Assembly: GCF_021730395.1 (NCBI RefSeq)
Contig: NC_069364.1
Span: 82,205,501 to 82,269,500, forward strand
Reading direction: 5' to 3'
Origin: Mercenaria mercenaria
Lineage: Eukaryota > Mollusca > Bivalvia > Venerida > Veneridae
Length of the DNA: 64,000 nt
In this document: positions 10,610-22,449 of the stretch, piece after piece
How positions within the stretch are numbered: the stretch's first letter is position 1
Layout: the number at the start of each line of letters is the position of its first letter
Program-made: the position numbers and the translations under genes
The notes under the pieces: model-generated
The model's database searches: none
The model's input: the letters and a program-made list of their open reading frames with translations, nothing else
What the model was told of the DNA's origin: nothing

Positions 10610-12012
10610 TTTTTAGCTCCCCTGAGCATGAAGTGCTCAAGGTCGGCTTTTTGTGATCGCCCTGTGTCCGTCGTCCGTCGTCTTCCGTCGTCAACAATTT
10701 GACTGTTAACATTCTAGAGGTCACAATTTTGCCCAATCTTAATGAAACTTGATCAGAATGTTACCCTCAATAAAATCTTGGATGAGTCTGATAATGGGTC
10801 ATCTTGGGTGAAAAACTAGGTCACCAGGTCAAATAAAAGGAAAAGCTTTTAAACACTCTAGAGGTCACAATTTTGGCCCAATCTTAATGAAATTTAATCA
10901 GAATGTTACCCTCAAAAAATCTTGGACGAGTTCGATATTGGGTTATCTGGGGTCAAAAACTAGGTCATCAGGTCAAATCAAAGGAAAAGCTTGAAAAACA
11001 ACCTAGAGGCCACATTTATAACCCTATCTTCATGAAACTTGGTGAGAATGTTTATCTTGATGATTTCTAGGCCAAATTCGAAACTGGGTCATATGGAATC
11101 AAAAACTAGGTCACCCAGTCAAATCAAAGGAAAAGCTTGTTAACACTCTAGAGGCCACATTTATGACCCTATTTTCATGAAACTTGGTCAGAATGTTTAT
11201 CTTGATGATTCTTAGGCTAAATGTGAAACTGTGTCATATGGGGTCAAAAACTAGGTCACTCGTTCAAATCAAAGGAAAAGCTTGTTAACACTCTTGTTCA
11301 TTTGACGTGCATGAAACTTGGTCAGAATGTGTGTGTGAAATATCGGAGGAATTTCTATCTGGGTCATATAGGGTCAAAAACTAGGTCACCAGGTCAAATC
11401 AAAGAATAAGCTTGTTTACACTCAAGAGGTCATTTTTTTGGTCCAATCTTAATGAATATTTGTCAGAATATTTGCCTTCATGAAATCATTAGGTAAAACA
11501 TGTTTACACTGTTATTGTGTGTTACTCAGGTGAGTGACCTAGGGCCATCTTGGCCCTCTTGTTTCAAATTACCTCGTTTCAAATTAAAATGGGTGTATCT
11601 CAGTAACCAATTAAGATACTGATTTGAAATGTCATTTATGCCATCAGATTGACTCGGACAATCAGGGTAGATAACTTTTGACTGAATGTATGACAAATTA
11701 CCTCCCTTTATCTTATGTAAAAGAATATACCTCAGCAGCATCTAATGAGATTGGTTTTAAATCTTATTTAAGTCTTCCAGGGTAAGGAATAGTCATTCTG
11801 GTACAAAAATGCAGCATTTGAGCCTCAAACTTGGTATGGCGATAGCCCTGACTAGTACGTGACCCATAGGTCAAAAGGGACTGTTACAAGAAAATATTTA
11901 TCCTGATGATATTTAAAGTGTATGCCTATGTGATCTATGTCAAAACTTTATCTTATCATTAAGAGCAATGGTACTCAGGTGAGCGATATAGGGCCATCAT
12001 GGCCCTCTTGTT
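10610..12012 (+). repeat. tandem repeat block, units of roughly 150 bp
   Basis: Units share 'aaaaactaggtcac', 'caggtcaaatcaaagg', 'aaaagcttgttaacactcta' and 'atgaaacttggtcagaatgt'. The block opens with 'gctcccctgagcatgaagtg' and closes with 'agggccatcttggccctctt' near 11540; a second similar edge ('agggccatcatggccctctt') closes a diverged tail near 12010. It is the same family as 62881-64000, in opposite orientation. Small frames inside are not genes. Confidence 0.85.
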
Positions 12013-13419
12013 TATTCTAAGCTATTTATCAACTCAGTCAGGAAACACATCTACCATTCTCATGTATTTTCGTGTTTTAGATATAGAAAGTGCTTTACAT
12101 AGGTCATTCCTCTCGGAGTAGTAAAGTGCTTATAAGTGATACATTTAATGCGAACATTGTTTTTCTTTGTAATCAGCTATCAAGGAAATAAATTTAACGG
12201 AAAGTGAAATCAACCCATGAAATGTCATTAAACTACTCTACAATACTTAAAGATTTTCAAAACTTATATTGATCTGATTTTCATTGGCAGTGTTTTGGTC
12301 TGTGGGCCAGTTTCTGAAAGTCCTCTAGTTTTTCGATTTCGTAACCCAGAATTAGGCAAAGGTTCATCCACTTCAGCCTTTTAATACATTCATTCCGGGA
12401 TTGTTTAAGACCGGATGTCCCCTTTCTACCGTATGTCAAAAAAATTATACACATTTTAGTAAACCTTGTGTATGAAAAATGGGGAATTCTCTCTCTTTGA
12501 AAGTATTGTTGGCTACACACGAATTCTTAACAGATTGTTTCAATACTGACTTTCAGATATTAGAGTTTTGCTTATGTAACTGTTCTAAATCAATTAAAAG
12601 CTTCACTGTAACAAGTTTTCCAAATTTTGACGATTTCTACCAAAATTTAGGGTCAAAATAACCCACCCACCCGAGCTCATTTTGCCTTTTAAATAACTCA
12701 TAAAATTTCAAATTACTATTTTTTTTTAATAAGACATCATCAAAAAAATTGTGTTAAGATTCACAATTTTAATATTTTCATGAGAAAATATGAAATATTG
12801 CAATCACTTTAGGTTATAGACAACGTGCATGCAAATGTAATACATTAAATCACATGCTTTTTTCTCAAAATCAAGCCTTTTTGTGTTTTCATTCAGAAAG
12901 GTTTTGGTACCAATAATTTTCTTCTATTTTTGATGTCAAAGTAGCTTACATGTATAATTTTAACCTTTATTTGAAAAAGATACTTTAAATGTAACATACG
13001 TAACAGCCCCACTCAAATTTTCCACCTTGAAGAATTAGAAACATTGAAAATACTCCAGCAATTGCATTTGTTGTTTTTAAATTTAAAAAAAAACTATGCA
13101 CACATGACCGTTATAATTTTGTCGGATTTAAAACCCTGTAATATTCTCAATTATAGGATGTCGACAAACTACAGTAAAACAACGGTGCCTCTTTCAGCAT
13201 CACTGAAAAGATAGCATAGATTTAATAGCATTTTATGGATTCTGCTTCAAAAGTAGCATATTGATTTTTAACAATAGACTTGGTTACAGTTTGTACGCAG
13301 TCTGAATTTTTTTGTCTTTCATTCAAAATAAATACAGAACGTGAGGGTATCTAAGAATCAAATGTACGTTACCTGGGTTTTTAGTTTATACTTATTTGTT
13401 ATAGCTCGATTGAAATGAA
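12013..13419. other. no gene seen (putative gene A intron)
   Basis: AT-rich DNA. Open frames at 12281-12520 (-) and 12479-12661 (+) overlap on opposite strands and show no domain. Confidence 0.5.
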
Positions 13420-13576
13420 GCTTTCAAGCCTTTTGAAACCACTCTTTGAGTCCGCTTCCTGGAGAAACCAATACTGGTGCCATATTGAGAGGTCATGGTC
13501 GTGACCCTAGTGAGGCCCGAAACCGAACCACTGGATTGAGCGGCCGGCACCTTATCCACTAGACCACCTCCCCCTA
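13420..13576 (-). repeat. tRNA-derived SINE
   Basis: The minus-strand head reads 'ggaggtggtctagtggataa' (box A region) followed by 'agtggttcggtttcggg' (box-B-like), then a body ending near 'ttgaaagc'. The head looks like a tRNA but has no matching acceptor stem, so I call it a SINE and not a tRNA gene. Confidence 0.6.
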
Positions 13577-15039
13577 CCTAGGTTTTAAAAGGTCACCTAT
13601 TAAATTTTTATATTTCGTATATAATATTCTAGGCTAATACATAAATCATGCTTACTGGCATCGCAAAGCACCAACTCAGTCAGTTTATACAGCATTACAA
13701 AGATGAAAATAAATAATATATAATTATGAAACATACGTACCAAGATTACACACAAATTTTGAAATATTAAAGTACATTAAGTAACATTAAAGCTATTATA
13801 GTTTTGGGGTTTCGATGGACTTAGGCGGTTTCAAGACAGAGGATTTTATATTTTTAATGCGTTTGTTTTGATATTCAGGAAGGTAAGATTGTATTCATCA
13901 CTGAAATTATCGGTTTATTGCATTATGTGTTCAAAGTTTCTGATATATTCCTGAAGTAAATAAACACGGCACATTTTGAACTTATGGAGCATCATACATA
14001 TACAGTACACCCTGGGTACTGTAGTGAAACAAATGACACTTTTTTTTAAAACATGCTTTTTAAAATAGTTCTGTTTCTGACCATGATGATTTTCAAATAT
14101 CACTTAAAATGTGGGACGGAAATTTCTGAACTACGAATTCATATTACATTCCCCTTTAAAGGAAACATAGATAAGACTCCTTGTTCATATCCTGATTGTG
14201 GTATCATTATTGTCAGTTCTGCGTTCTTACTAAAATTCAATATTCTATTTCAAAACTATTAACAAATACAAAGAATCTAGTTCGTTCAAAAAATTGGTGT
14301 ATTTCAACTGTTACATTTAGATTACCTTGGTAATGTAACTGTGTTTCAACCATTAAGTCTAGTAACTACCTTAATCTAATTTCGGTAACGTATGTTTCAG
14401 AACTACACAAGAGGACACATTATAACACCTATGTACACCCCTATGACAGAAATATAATCTAAATTTTGATATGAGAGGTTGCGTGGAAGTCACTTTTCGG
14501 TTCAGTATCAGAATAAGTTCATATACACTATAAATGCATATGTACATACTTACAGAGTCTGTACTATTTGCTTTGAAAACGCCCAGTGGTAATTGATATC
14601 TTCATGACATATCTGTAAAAACTCTTTTTATTAAGTGCTTATTTCCGTAGTAAAATCATTAAGCTACATCCTAAAAAGGGATTGAAACATACGTTACTTT
14701 AAAAATTAATTACAACAAAACCAAAAATTATTGCTCATTCAACCAAATAAAAAAAAAACAGATACGATACACGACTTTTGATTCCAGGACTTGCCAATTT
14801 TTAGCTGCGAAACTCTGTACTACCTGTTTATTATGTCAAGCAAATGCATGACTACAGATATATTCATAACAGTTTGGGAACTATTTCAGAGGTATACGCA
14901 TTGAAAAGGGTTTTGTTGAATGATGTATGATATATCTGACTATTTCTATTTCAAACAAAACGATAAAACTTTCAAGCACAACCTAAAGGTACATTAATAT
15001 ATATGCATCTTAAATTGCTTTGATAGGTTTAGAACTGTA
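13577..15039. other. no gene seen (putative gene A intron)
   Basis: AT-rich DNA with short overlapping frames on both strands (for example 13915-14262) and no recognisable domain. Confidence 0.5.
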
Positions 15040-15300
15040 TATGCCCCATTTCTAGGATACTGTATATGTTTAAAATCTATCGGCAGCCCCTTCTGATACA
15101 AATTAATAATACATTTTAGCTACATTCAAATCCTTTGAATGAAAATTGAGAGTAACATGCTTAGTTTTAAAAGAAATAAAAACAGTATTTAAATCATATT
15201 ACTATTTTGTCTTTTATGGTACGCATTTTGAAAATGGCCCATCTTGATTAAAACAATAGAGTTGTTCATATTGGTAACGTAGTTTTCAATTGAACATTAT
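15040..15300 (+). repeat. local tandem duplication, copy 1
   Basis: The order 'cccatttct', 'actgtatatgt', 'ctgatacaaattaat', 'cctttgaatgaaa', 'cagtatttaaatcat', 'cttttatggtacgcattttt', 'catcttgattaaaacaatag' and 'tagttttcaattgaa' recurs at 15393-15668. Confidence 0.8.
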
Positions 15301-15392
15301 AAATCCTTTAAAATGTTTAAAAAAAACATAAGTGTTTGTACAATGACCTTTTTCACTACCTCAGAAGAAAGTGCAATTTCACGATATGTTCC

Positions 15393-15668
15393 TTCCCCCA
15401 TTTCTCATTATTCCACTAGGATACACTGTATATGTAACATCTATCAGGGAGACATTCTGATACAAATTAATATTACAATTTTAACTACATTCAAAATCCT
15501 TTGAATGAAATTGAGAGTTAACATGTTTAGATTTAAAAGAAATAAAAGCAGTATTTAAATCATAAATTTCTGTTATGGGCTTTTATGGTACGCATTTTTA
15601 AAATGGCGCCATCTTGATTAAAACAATAGAAGTAGTTCTATTGGTAAAGTAGTTTTCAATTGAAATTA
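15393..15668 (+). repeat. local tandem duplication, copy 2
   Basis: Second copy of 15040-15300, diverged by substitutions and small indels. There is no coding content in either copy. Confidence 0.8.
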
Positions 15669-17516
15669 TTTTAACTTCTATTACAGCAATGATTACTTAA
15701 ATCTTATCCATATGTTTTGTTTGCAAACTTACTTTTGGCGACCCCGTTTTTAAAATGACAGGACAGTATCTTTATTAGATTGATCTGGATAACCAAACTT
15801 CAATCCTTGGAAACTTATTTGGTTTGTTTTATTAATACTGAATATCTAAACAGTATAGCTCATCAAAATTTGTAAATGTAGCCGATTTCAGGTGGTCATT
15901 TTGTGAGCGGTAAAATCCTCTGTAACTTTTTAATCAATATCAGTGATTCGTGTTTAGTTTTGACTTTTAAGAGCTACGCCCCTTTCATATGTGCATGTGT
16001 GGGTCAAATTTAAAGCAGTTATTTGGAAATTTGGAAAGTGGTGGCCGTCTAAATTGTATAGTCTGCGTAACTAAATAACCTAATTTGTTGGTAGTTTAAC
16101 AACATAAATTTTAGGTGATTTAATAACTACGTACAAAATGACTTACTAAGAAGACCTAAGCTAGAATAGAACTAAAATCATCAAAATTAAAAACTTTTGT
16201 TGCATTTAACTCATATGTATAATAATTTTGGATTAATTTGAAATAGCTGTCATCTTGAATAAAGAAATTATATTGCTGGATCTGCTTCCTTTTGATGTTC
16301 TCCATAGGGAACTTCCATAAAACGTTTGCGGTCGTTTTAGTTTTTGCAATACTTCCATCATTTTTACTGCACTATAAAGAATAGGTCTGTCAGTATGCAA
16401 TTCGCCCCCCGAAATAAAACTAAACCTAGGTTTAGCCCAAATGAAATTAAAGTGTAAAGGTGTCTGAAATTTTAGTTAATTATTCATTCATTTCGTTTTC
16501 ATTACTATAAACATTAGGATTTTGTTCCTTTATAAAGGGTTAAAAATTTCTAAAGATTTCCCGCAAAATATATGTACTAATGTGGTGGGTGGGGTCTCAA
16601 CCCCTACTTTTTTACATTTTATTCAGTATATAATACATATCGTACATTCTTTGACAACAAAAAAGTAAATTATTGATTTTTTCAGACATTAAAAGAAAGA
16701 TTTTGTTTTTAAAATGTCGCATAAATGTCTCTTTTACCATCCAAATCGGCGATATCCCTATGCAATGCTAAATCGTATTTATTAGACACCACGTTTTTAA
16801 AATCGTCATTAAATTTTACGGGCATGTCGCTCAGACCGACATCCACCCTTAAAAGTTTCCTGAATGATAGTATAAACATCATGGTATAAACTCAACCTTT
16901 TCCTAATTTCTGGGGTTTCGACTTTCAAATTTTTTGGCCTTGGCCCCCGGACCATTTTAGGACAATACACCTGAGGAAGAGAAGTGCTCCAAAATTTAAT
17001 GCGAACGTTTTCTTTCTTAGGAACCACCTATTATGAAAACAAGTGTAAATGAAATTTTTTTTATGCAATATTTTCCACAATGCAGTGTGTGAGTATCGTA
17101 TCGGAACTTACATGTCAGATCAATACCTCGAGGAAGTAAAACGTTAAAAACATAGGTTTGTTACGAATGTTTTCTTCCTTAATAACTAGCTATCAAGGAA
17201 TTACGTGTAATTGAAAAGTGATCTCATTAAAAACATTGCATTTAAGCCGGTCACACTCGTACAAATGATACAGTGAGTAGGCAATTGAAGCTTAAGTTGG
17301 TAGTTGGTATGATTTAACATTGCCGGTTCTTCAGGACAAGACGCTTGAGGACGATCTACTCAACCATGTATTTAAACTTTAAAGCACTTCTACAGATTTT
17401 GTTTCCTTAATAATAATCTAACACGGAAAAAATGTCTCTCTAAGATTGAAATAATATGTCACTAACAAACCAGGCTTAAGCCTAACACTCCGCAACTTTT
17501 CTCATTTTTTAATTTC
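15669..17516. other. no gene seen (putative gene A intron)
   Basis: AT-rich DNA. The minus frame at 16809-17027 (72 codons) has no recognisable domain. Confidence 0.5.
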
Positions 17517-17523
17517 GTATATA

Positions 17524-17681
17524 CACAGGAACATGAAACTCTGTCAATAATTAAGCCAACACAAGTCTATATAAAGAGACCCCCTCTATAAAAAAAACAC
17601 CGGATGTTTTTTATATAGAGGATGACTTTTTTATATAGACTTATGTTGGCTTAATTATTGATAGAATTTTAGGTTCCTGTG
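17524..17681. mobile_element. hairpin MITE with 7-bp flanking repeat
   Basis: Almost the whole length folds on itself: 'caataattaagccaacacaa' and 'gtctatataaa' on the left are mirrored as 'tttatatagac' and 'ttatgttggcttaattattg' on the right, with almost no loop near 17605. The ends read CACAGGAAC and GTTCCTGTG, flanked by GTATATA on both sides (17517-17523, 17682-17688; partly low complexity). It is non-coding and non-autonomous. Confidence 0.7.
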
Positions 17682-19267
17682 GTATATATATATTTTCATT
17701 TCTTTTCCAAAATTTTATTTTGATCGTAATAGCCAGTTCCGTTAAAGTGAAATTATAACCGAAATTCTGCATATTATTGCCTCGCTCAGTTTTAACTATT
17801 TCGTACGGTTTTTATTGTGAGAACATGACCGGCTTATGAGAAATACATAAATATCAAAAGTAAAAACCTATTTTAATACGATAAAAGTCTATAAGAATAT
17901 CATTTTAAAGCATAGAGTACAACTTAGCAAAAGAACAGTAGACTCGGTTTAATGTGTAACAACAACCCCGAAATATGTTATATAGATATATTGAATGTAT
18001 CCCAACAGACCAGAAACAAACAATATAATTAAAGTCAGCATATCTTTTAGTCCATCGTTCAAACTACAGATAATATACCGATAATATGACTGATACTTCA
18101 TGAATTTATGTAACTAGTTTCAGGGACTCTGATCTATATCCATGCATAATTTTATATCATTGCAGTATTTTTGAGTCGGCTAAAGGCTGAAAGCCTTTTG
18201 ACGAGTCCTTGCTGTTCAGGGATTCTCTAAATGGACCGAATAACACGTGAAGGGATGTAGTTCCATTAGATTTCTCAAACAGTTCACTGCATGAATGAAG
18301 TTAAGTTGTGTCAATTCCCTTTTCTATGACCAATATACGATGTAATCTGTCATATTTATGACTTGTAATTGTGCAATACTCGAATGTAACTCATTAAGCA
18401 TAAATGTGCATTTTAAGAATTGCGCAGGCTTACAAAGCTTGGGTAACATCCAGCGAAAGACAAAAAATAGTTCCACAGGGCTCCAGATAAAATGCGTATT
18501 AGCGTAAATTACGTATAGAAATAATGCAAATACGCATGTCTAATAATTTCTAAGCGTATAAAAACGTATATAAAATTACAGAAACGCACACAATGCTTTT
18601 TTAAAAACAAAATCTGAATCGTCTGGATGCGTTAGGTAACATAGCCGATCAGCCTTAATTCTCCCACATTGAACGTAAACACGCATCGTATGATTTCTAT
18701 AAACTTTGCGTGGGTTGAATTTTGCAGTCAGTAAACGGATAAATTATCGGAAGAAGAAGCTCTTACCCTTTGTTTAGTTACTACTGATATTAAAAATGAT
18801 TTTAATTCTTATTTTTCGAGAAATAAACAAATCGGCGAAACATTAAATTGTATTTTCTTGTAGTTTTTGAAATCGAAAGTAGATCGTCTATGTTTGGCTG
18901 CTTTCACGAAACGAAACAACTTTTTTATGAAAAGATTTAAATAAGAGGTAATTTAACCGTAAACTTCAATGTCAGATACTGCCAATTGCTGCTAAATGTC
19001 TTTGTATCATCACAATTTGTAAAATATATTGTTGAAACTGGAGAAAAGTGTAATCGTATCCGGATATAATATTTTGGGTAAATATCGAGCTGTGTTATGA
19101 AATTTTAAGAAAAAAACTAAAAACAAACTGAAACTGGTAGACTATACTGTCAGTACATCAATCATTAGCCGACTCAGGCCCTTCAGGCCTTTGATTTTAA
19201 TTGTAAATTACTAGTAATTATGTCGTACGGTTCATGTTTAAATGTAATGTACTGACTTTTATTTCAG
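17682..19267. other. no gene seen (end of putative gene A intron)
   Basis: AT-rich DNA. It contains 'gagtcggctaaaggctgaaa' near 18173 and an inverted partial copy near 19165 ('ttagccgactcaggccc'), possibly the edges of an old 1-kb repeat. It ends in the acceptor 'ttttatttcag'. Confidence 0.4.
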
Positions 19268-20318
19268 TGGAAACGGCGGCTCACATGGTGTGGCACTGGA
19301 GGGGATTATCATTTTGGGTAATACTAACAGTTACAAAGACGCAAATCAACTGGAGCTAAGACTATTTGGGACAGATGTTTCTGGAAAGTCTGAGAAAGTA
19401 GCATATATCACAATCTATCCATTTTGCAAAAACGATACTGACAATAAAAACTCGATAGTGAGCGAGAAAACAGAAGACATTATTACAGAAAATTTTGCAT
19501 ATAAGTCAAATAAATCTTTTGTCAGCTTATGCAGTTTGTACAAAGGTATATTTGTCCAGCGTGATGGCACGGTCAGCTCGGCATCTCTTGAAACAGGTAG
19601 ATCCAGCAACTGCAGTGGCGATCCTGAATCAAATGTTACAATATTTTCAATTGGATACTCTTCACAACCAAATGGAACCTATGTATTTCCAAACAACTTC
19701 GAGAAGAACAGAAACTGTACAGAAACTGAAGAAAGAGAACGAATTATAAAGATTGCGCCAACAACAGAAAATAATTCTGGCGCCAAATCCTATGTTTTGG
19801 TCGAAGGAATATTTGTCCAACATGGCGGGAGAAGCAGTTCATTATCGCTTGAAATCGGTATAGCCAGTTTCAGCAATGGTGCATCAGAAACAAATGTTAC
19901 AAGGTTTACAATCCAATATACTTGGCAACCAAATGAAAGTAGTCTAGAAATATTACCACGCAATAGTGGGCACAGTTTCGACAATGTCAACTATTTCAAT
20001 AATATTAATGAAACTGGATTTGAGAAATCTGGAGTTGAATCATTTCACATTTTTGCCCTGCTTCTTGACAGAATTGCCATTATAATAGAAGTATATAGCG
20101 ATTGTCTTACTCTTAAAAGCAATAAGAAATCGAACAACGGGCCCACAAAGTTCCAGCTGGTGGTCGTTTCTTCGGAATTGTTTGAGGAGGCAATGAGGCA
20201 ATGCCATATCGAAACTGTAGAACTGACATACACCAACGTGTTTCCAAGTGACTGCCGAATGTTTATTGGTGTACCGATTTATAAGCATGGCTACATACAC
20301 AGGAAAGATCAGCTGTGA
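19268..20318 (+). CDS. gene A, main (last) exon: uncharacterised protein with internal repeats and shared C-terminal domain
   Basis: The open frame begins at the acceptor after 19267 and ends with TGA at 20316-20318. With micro-exon 1 it gives 352 residues starting MVNGNGGSHGVALEG. I do not recognise a known domain. Visible parts: a Gly-rich N-terminus; two copies of a repeat of about 45 residues (about 96-140 and 183-227), each starting GIFVQ and containing a Ser-rich stretch, 'SLE.G', 'NVT.F' and 'QPN'; then a C-terminal domain (about 298-352) with 'AMRQC', 'ELTY', 'CRMFI' and 'PIYK'. That domain is shared with gene B (29 of 53 aligned residues identical). There is no signal peptide or clear membrane segment, so it is probably intracellular. 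A polyadenylation signal AATAAA lies at 20795-20800. The internal start at 19290 would be GTG, so an upstream exon supplying the ATG is needed. Confidence 0.75.
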
Positions 20319-21384
20319 CATATGCAAGTGTGCCGATTTATATCTACTACACTGATAAAATATCAGTATCTTCTTTACAAATAAGCAGTTACGTTCCACC
20401 AAATTTTGTGAAGTGCATTGCATCTGTTTTTAAAAAACGTTTTAGCTTTATTTGTTAGTTGGGTAGCTTTAATATTGTGCTGGAGGGACTCGTTCCCATT
20501 TCAAACATATATGCTGCACTTGGTGCATCATAAAACTAGCTATCTCCATATACATATGAAAGACAAAATGTTTTATTTCAGCTAAAGTTCCTTGTAAAAA
20601 AAATGTTACTTCCGTTTAACATGTGTAAACATATCGTTCATCAGATTTTTGTGTTTATTAAATTGACAGGAGTCTGCTATTTATTGTACAATACTTAATG
20701 TTTTTTATATATTTGAAGTGTGCAGTTTGTAAAAATTTATACTATACAATGTGTGCGACTTACATAGTCAGTTACATATATGTACTGCGAAACTAATAAA
20801 TTTTGACCAACTATAGAATATGAATGACCTATTGTTAAAGTAATAAGTCAAACCACTGACTCATTTCAGTAAAAGCTGCTACAAGATCGTATGATAATTA
20901 TATTCGACGTAAAAAAAGAAGTCACCGGTGGATCGAACCCGACTTAACACCCCGCTGGCGGTGCTCTTGTTTTAATTTTCTCTCCTTTTTGATGCCACTT
21001 TGTTCGGCAAGAAAATGCGGAACCGGAGAAAATTGAGTTAAAATTCATGAAGTAAGAATTTAAGAATTTAGTAATCGGAGGATCAGTTGTAACGCACAAG
21101 ACATTAACTTGCAGAGATAGTCCCTTTTATTTCCACAGTTAGAAAAAAAACTCACTTAAAGACTGAGTAAATGATTTCTAAGCCCTCGAAAGTACCAACA
21201 ATTATAAATATGTACACTGTTCATGTTTTATCATATATTAAATGATTTTAAGATTATTGATGATATGATAATATATGATCCGTTATAAGTTATGGGGCAG
21301 CAATTTGTGGTGATTACTCACTTTCCTGTATAAATGCTTCAGTTCCATCTTCAGTTCCATAATTTCTACTAGGAATTGACCTTA
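20319..21384 (+). other. gene A 3' flank, no other gene seen
   Basis: This includes the likely 3' UTR up to AATAAA at 20795. Near 20925-20960 there is a short stretch with a box-B-like 'ggatcgaacccga', probably a repeat fragment. Nothing else is supported. Confidence 0.5.
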
Positions 21385-21776
21385 AATTAAAAGGGAAAAA
21401 ATGGGCTGATGAATATATTGATCTGGCTGTATTGTTGTCTCGTGAAGCGGACGGTCCCGATTCGTTTCGTCTGGTGGAGTGTACAGCTGGGACAATTGCC
21501 CTGCAGAAAGTGTCAAGACATAAGGACATTAACACGTTGTCCCAGTGGTACACAGCATTTCATATGTACATATCAATAATCACGATCAGTCAACCAAATT
21601 TAACTGCACTTCTGATGCAATACATTGAGCATATCCGCTGTCTCGGACAGCGAGCAGGAGAACGTGCGGCTGTGTTCTATGACAAAACTTTCAGGAGACT
21701 GCGGCAGAATGACCCGTCCCTAAGTAACGCGGATCTACATGCCCGCATATACACAGAAGCCATCTGTATGGGGTGA
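21385..21776 (+). pseudogene. DIRS/Ngaro-type (tyrosine-recombinase retroelement) gag-like fossil
   Basis: The frame has the pattern I associate with gag-like proteins of DIRS-type elements: 'KKWADEYIDLAVLL', then 'LSQWYTAFHMYIS', then 'FYDKTFRRLRQ'. It is a fragment and looks broken; no recombinase or reverse transcriptase is seen next to it. Its right flank is split by the LTR element at 21919-25664, so it is older than that insertion. The family assignment comes from motif memory and is moderate; a host protein derived from such a gag is possible. Confidence 0.5.
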
Positions 21777-21918
21777 GTGGCAAGATCTCCTCCCATTCCT
21801 TTCGTCCCAACCGATCTCATACTGGAAATGGTGGTCCCTGCTTCACTTTCAGCAACTACAACGGAAACTACACCCGGAAAAACTGCAGCTACAGACATGT
21901 CTGCCAACGATGCTCTGG

Positions 21919-22449
21919 TGTAACGTAGCACTGGGTCTGTGTACCTGAAGCTTATCTTGAACACAACACATTACAACAGTTCTAACCTCTATTTTCTACG
22001 AAGAGAAATGCACAGTAACTTATAAATGTTCAGTCTAATTTCATGAATATAATCAATGTTCAATAAGTCTTTTAAAACAGTTCTGTTTACTGATCTATTT
22101 AACAACATTTCTTAATTATAAATATATTTCAAACTAGCTCTTAACAAAGCTTATTAAGTTTCAGCTCATGAGAGCGGGAACAAGTCCCTTAGTCCGCCAC
22201 TTGGACAGTCTCTCCCCGATCACAGGGTTTATTGAGTTTATAAATTGTTATACAGGAAAACACAGCAGACACATTATTTCACTTCCTGTCCACCTGGTAA
22301 TTAAACTTGGATATTAACGGATGTTTTACACCCCGAAGCTACTGCAAAGTTGACAAGTTTCGTCTGAATTTTGAAATGTACAGTTAAAATCTTAATTATC
22401 CGAAAGAAATACCAAAATAAAAAATTATAAACCTAGGTATTACATTACA
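21919..22449 (-). repeat. LTR, left copy
   Basis: About 531 bp, matching 25135-25664 nearly base for base. If the element is in minus orientation this is its 3' LTR. Confidence 0.85.

Noticed and set aside
10610-12012. Coding gene on either strand in the tandem block
   Set aside because: Frames break at each unit and the block matches a noncoding repeat family also found at 62881.
18173-19185. 1-kb terminal-inverted-repeat element
   Set aside because: Only about 12 bases ('tgagtcggctaa') match well between the ends and no target duplication is visible.
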